Positions 41,719 through 44,891 of a DNA stretch of 44,891 bases are shown here, piece by piece. The notes below the pieces were generated by a model. The model had not been told where the DNA came from and did no database searches. It saw nothing but the letters and a program-made list of their open reading frames with translations. Source of the stretch: an uncultured bacterium (GTDB lineage: Bacteria > Actinomycetota > Coriobacteriia > Coriobacteriales > Coriobacteriaceae). The stretch spans positions 1-44,891 of the forward strand of contig CAJMRE010000014.1 of the NCBI GenBank assembly GCA_905215755.1, written 5' to 3'. Position 1 is the stretch's first letter. Each line of letters starts with the position of its first letter. The translations under genes and the position numbers were made by a program.

Positions 41719-42681
41719 CTAGTCCACAATGACAAGGAATGTCGTGTAGAGACCCAGATGGAGCCTGTCGCTGTTGGCTATTTCCGCCGGGGGATAGATC
41801 TTGCCAGGCTCGCGTTGGTCACGCGGCGGCTCAATCACAATATCGCCGTCGCCCGTGCCCGATTCGAGCACTGTGCCGTTGGTCGACCCAAGGCCTTGGG
41901 CGTACCAGCGCTCACCCTCGAGCCAAATACGAAGATGCTCGCGCGAGGCGTCGGCGCCTACATCGGTGATGCTGGGCGAGGTTTTGGGCAAAGAACCAAT
42001 CACAGTGCCGCGCGGATCGCGTGTGAGGGGATGGATTTGCATGTCGGCGCAGTTGTCGGCATGGGTTCTGAGCAGACCGAGGTTAGGGGCGACGGTGCGT
42101 GGCTGCCCCGGGCTGCTCATAAAGCCACGTCCTACGGTAGTTTCGGTGGTGCCAAAGTGCCCGCCTGTCTTGCTGTCGCAAAAGCGCTCGACGGTGGCCA
42201 CGCCCTGAACGGGATCGGCGAGCGCCCCCGTTGCCACAAAGAGCATCAAGAAGAGCGTGCTTTTTTCGCGCACGGCATTGCCGTCAAAGTTGTCGATGCG
42301 ATTGAGGGCATTTGCATATAGGCGGCTGTCCAGCTTGTAGCTGGCGAGAGCCGACATCATTTCGTTGGCGGCCGGACCGCGATAGTGCTCGGCGATTGCC
42401 TGATAGGCGGACTCGCCGCCGCCGAGCTTGCTGCAGATTGCCGCGGAAAGGTTGAGCGTGGTGACGGTAAAGTCGCTGTAGATGGCGGGCGCGCACTGGT
42501 CAGGCTTGCGATGGACGATGTAACGGGTGAGATACGAGCGGTTGGAAGAGCATTTCTCGAGCAGGGTACTGCCGAGATAAGAGTTTCCGTTGATAAGCAT
42601 TCGGGCGATCTCGAGATGTTTAAGACCGCCGAACGAGCGAATATCGTTATAGAGGACCGAGCAAGGCGTCTCTGCTGCCAC
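41719..42681 (-). CDS. FHA domain-containing protein
   Basis: A 320-residue protein. The N-terminal ~190 residues are helical and of unknown family (CSVLYNDIRSFGGLKHLEIA, TLFLMLFVATGALADPVQG). The C-terminal FHA domain has VIGSLPKTS, ADASREHLRIWLEG and GLGSTNGTVLESG, which matches the phosphothreonine-binding loops. I start at GTG 42681 (MAAETPCS), which has AAGGAGG at 42687-42693. It lies directly before the kinase gene on the same strand. Phosphorylated kinase segments are a plausible ligand. The upstream region faces the DEAD-box gene. Confidence 0.82.
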   Translation of the reverse strand: MAAETPCSVLYNDIRSFGGLKHLEIARMLINGNSYLGSTLLEKCSSNRSYLTRYIVHRKPDQCAPAIYSDFTVTTLNLSAAICSKLGGGESAYQAIAEHYRGPAANEMMSALASYKLDSRLYANALNRIDNFDGNAVREKSTLFLMLFVATGALADPVQGVATVERFCDSKTGGHFGTTETTVGRGFMSSPGQPRTVAPNLGLLRTHADNCADMQIHPLTRDPRGTVIGSLPKTSPSITDVGADASREHLRIWLEGERWYAQGLGSTNGTVLESGTGDGDIVIEPPRDQREPGKIYPPAEIANSDRLHLGLYTTFLVIVD

Positions 42682-42860
42682 GGATACCTCCTTTGGTTGC
42701 TTCCTAGCCAATATGGCGATAGGAATTAATGGCCCCCGGTGGGCGACGTATTAAATGGCTGCGCAATATATAGCGTAACCAAAGCAACATTATAGGCCAC
42801 ATGTTCAAAATTGCAGGAAGACCGAGAGATTTGGTTTGGACTGGACGGAAATCCCCCTCT

Positions 42861-42917
42861 GTCTTGATCTGTAACATTTGGACCCGATTTTGCCCTGCAT
42901 CTGTTACAGATTGAGAC
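42861..42917 (+). repeat. 57-bp palindromic repeat, copy 15 (single)
   Basis: Arms GTCTTGATCTGTAAC and GTTACAGATTGAGAC pair with two G-U type positions. It is the only copy not in a group, and lies in the divergent region between the FHA gene and the helicase gene. Confidence 0.9.
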
Positions 42918-42983
42918 AATCGGCCAGGCCCACCTCGTCCGCCTCGTCATCTGTGGTTTACGTGGGGGCATACGGAGTGCGGG

Positions 42984-43188
42984 TATACTAACCGGCGGCG
43001 AATCTGCTCCATCGCTTAGAGCTGCTGCGTCTGGACGGCGCGTGATAGGGCTGCCAAAGCGATCGCCAGCGTGCTGAGCAACGTCCTCTCTGTGCGCACC
43101 CGTTTTTGTATGTATTAGCGCACTACCAAGCACGCCTGCGCGGCCGCACGCCGTGCCCATTGCGCGTGCAGATAAGGAACAACAACAT
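42984..43188 (+). promoter_or_regulatory. Promoter -10 and long 5' leader of the DEAD-box helicase gene
   Basis: TATACT at 42984-42989 is a good -10; no good -35 is seen. This would give a leader of about 190 nt with GC-rich palindromic stretches. Long leaders are typical of cold-inducible RNA helicase genes. The ribosome-binding site is AAGGAAC near 43175. Confidence 0.45.
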
Positions 43189-44891
43189 ATGCGTAATTCT
43201 GTATCCGACGTCACGGACGCCGAGATTCTGGACGAGGCCCGCGAGGCCATGACCCAGGCTGCCTTCGATGCCGCCGATGAGGCCAACGCCGTCCAGGCCG
43301 TCGAGTCCGCTACCGAGAGCCTGCCCGCCTTTGACGAGCTGGGCCTTTCCGACGAGATACTCCGTGCTATCGAGAACCTGGGCTACACGGCGCCGACGCC
43401 CGTGCAGGCCGGCTCGATCCCCGTGGTGCTCGAGGGTCGCGACTTGCTTGCCGCCGCTCAGACCGGCACCGGCAAGACGGCCGCCTTTTTGCTGCCGACC
43501 ATGAACAATCTGGAGCACATTGCTCCGCCTAAGCCCGTGCGCGAGCGCGGCGGCCGCAACCGCCGTCGCGGTGCCAAGAAGCCCGAGGGCAACGGCCGCG
43601 GCCCCGTGATGCTCGTCATCACCCCCACGCGCGAGCTTGCCCAGCAGATCGACGAGGTTGCGAGCAAGATTGCCGACGTCACCGGCCATGTTGCCGTGAC
43701 CGTCGTGGGCGGCGTGAGCTACAAGCCGCAGACCGCTGCTCTCAAGTACGGCTGCGACATCTTGGTCGCCACGCCGGGCCGTCTGGTCGATCTGATCGAG
43801 CAGGGCGCCTGCCACCTGAACGAGGTTAAGGTCTTGGTGCTCGACGAGGCCGATCGCATGCTCGACATGGGCTTTTTGCCCGCCGTTCGCCGTATTGTGC
43901 GCGAGACGCCGGCCGAGCGCCAGACGCTGCTGTTCTCGGCGACCCTCGACGAGGAGGCCGTGGGTGAGATCACCGACCTGGTGAGCGACCCGGCTTGCGT
44001 GGAGATCGCGCCCGCCACGTCGACTGCCGACACCGTCGACCAGTTTGTGTTCCCGGTGTCCATCGAGGCCAAGAACAACCTGCTGCCCGAGTTCCTCAAA
44101 AAGGAGGGCCCGGAGCGCACTATCGTCTTTATGCGCACCAAGCACCGCGCCGACAGCTGCTGCCGTCGTCTGGAGCGCAAGGGCATCAAGGCCGCCGCGA
44201 TTCACGGCAATCGCAGCCAGGCCCAGCGCGAGCGTGCGCTTTCGGCCTTCCGCGACGGTACCGTCGACGTGTTGGTGGCAACCGACGTGCTTGCCCGCGG
44301 CATCGACATCAGTGACGTGCGCTACGTTGTGAACTTTGACGTACCGGCCGAGCCGACCGACTACATCCACCGTATTGGCCGTACGGGTCGCGCCGGCGAG
44401 CTGGGCTGGGCCATCACGTTTGTGACCGAGCAAGACGTGGACGAGTTCTACGAGATCGAGAAGCTCATGGACAAGACCGCCGACATCTACGAGGCCGGCG
44501 ACCTGCATGTGGGCCCCAATCCGCCCGCGGTTGATCCCGAGCGCGATCCTGCGGCCTTTAAGGTGAAGAAGAAGACCAAGCGCGGCAAGTCCAAGAGCAA
44601 GAAGAAGCTTGAGCAGGCGCGCCGCGACGGCAAACGCAACGGCGATGACTACGGCGATGTGGCCGGTCGTTCCAACCGCGGTCGCGACGAGCGTCGCGGC
44701 GACGGCGAGCGTCCGAGCCGTCCCAAGCGCGGCGGCAAGACCCGCGTGCGCGAGGGCGTTCAGGCTCGCGTGGACGAGGCCGTGGAGAGCGTGGCCCGCG
44801 AGGTGGCTGCCGAGGAGCGCGGCGGTGCTGCTGCCGTCGAGCAGGCCCCGCGCGGCAACCGTGCCGAGCGCCGTGCCAAGCAGTTCCAGGG
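43189..44891 (+). CDS. DEAD-box ATP-dependent RNA helicase (runs off the window)
   Basis: At least 567 residues; the frame is open to the last base. It has an acidic/Ala-rich N-terminus (about 1-45), the Q motif (GYTAPTPVQ), motif I AAQTGTGKT, PTRELAQQ, motif II DEAD in VLVLDEADRMLDMGF, motif III SAT, and the second domain with FMRTKH, ATDVLARGID and HRIGRTGRAG. A basic Lys/Arg/Gly-rich insert (RERGGRNRRRGAKKPEG) lies between motif I and Ia, and the C-terminal tail is rich in Lys and Arg. Family members unwind RNA in ribosome assembly or cold adaptation. ATG 43189 is the start. Confidence 0.95.
   Translation, partial: MRNSVSDVTDAEILDEAREAMTQAAFDAADEANAVQAVESATESLPAFDELGLSDEILRAIENLGYTAPTPVQAGSIPVVLEGRDLLAAAQTGTGKTAAFLLPTMNNLEHIAPPKPVRERGGRNRRRGAKKPEGNGRGPVMLVITPTRELAQQIDEVASKIADVTGHVAVTVVGGVSYKPQTAALKYGCDILVATPGRLVDLIEQGACHLNEVKVLVLDEADRMLDMGFLPAVRRIVRETPAERQTLLFSATLDEEAVGEITDLVSDPACVEIAPATSTADTVDQFVFPVSIEAKNNLLPEFLKKEGPERTIVFMRTKHRADSCCRRLERKGIKAAAIHGNRSQAQRERALSAFRDGTVDVLVATDVLARGIDISDVRYVVNFDVPAEPTDYIHRIGRTGRAGELGWAITFVTEQDVDEFYEIEKLMDKTADIYEAGDLHVGPNPPAVDPERDPAAFKVKKKTKRGKSKSKKKLEQARRDGKRNGDDYGDVAGRSNRGRDERRGDGERPSRPKRGGKTRVREGVQARVDEAVESVAREVAAEERGGAAAVEQAPRGNRAERRAKQFQ

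Overview
The window is a stretch of a high-GC actinobacterial chromosome, most likely a gut Coriobacteriia close to Collinsella. The evidence is the strongly G/C-ending codon use, a transketolase split into two genes, Coriobacteria-like proteins, and the grouping of secA, prfB, ftsE, ftsX, rnr and smpB. This identification is inferred from gene content, not from a database match.

Region 1 (1-18.4 kb, almost all + strand) is housekeeping. It runs: end of an upstream gene; rpmE behind a two-hairpin leader; secA-prfB; a YitT-type membrane protein; split transketolase; ftsE-ftsX; rnr; a solo serine recombinase; a VanZ-like protein; an ArsC/Spx-like protein; tRNA-Gln and tRNA-Glu; a TPR protein overlapping smpB; a flavin reductase and a rubredoxin. 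Region 2 (18.6-20.8 kb, - strand) has an Nramp metal transporter and gpmA. Region 3 (21.3-31.6 kb, + strand) has gltB-gltD, an unknown protein, a DUF559/AbiEi-like nuclease and an amidohydrolase. Region 4 (31.7-42.7 kb, - strand) has a zinc-ribbon membrane protein, a copA-copZ-csoR copper operon with a visible CsoR-type operator, a large LPXTG surface protein with a CAP domain broken by one frameshift, a membrane Ser/Thr kinase and an FHA protein. The window ends inside a DEAD-box RNA helicase (+ strand).

The most unusual content lies between the genes. A 57-bp palindromic element occurs 15 times between 18.5 and 42.9 kb. Every copy is exactly 57 bp: 15-bp arms around a 27-nt variable centre. 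Copies are usually grouped in twos or threes with an 80-81 bp repeat period, and the arms show compensatory base changes. Five copies bracket the DUF559/AbiEi-like nuclease gene, which makes a repeat-nuclease unit the best candidate here for an undescribed system. Other palindrome families are a 67-bp element (3 copies), a 48-bp element (3 tandem copies at a 62-bp period), hairpins sharing a CCTGTCC core (4 sites), and several large single palindromes (8.3 kb, 33.0 kb, 41.6 kb).

Many stretches of open reading frame on the opposite strand of secA, gltB, gltD, copA and the surface protein are by-products of codon bias and are not annotated.
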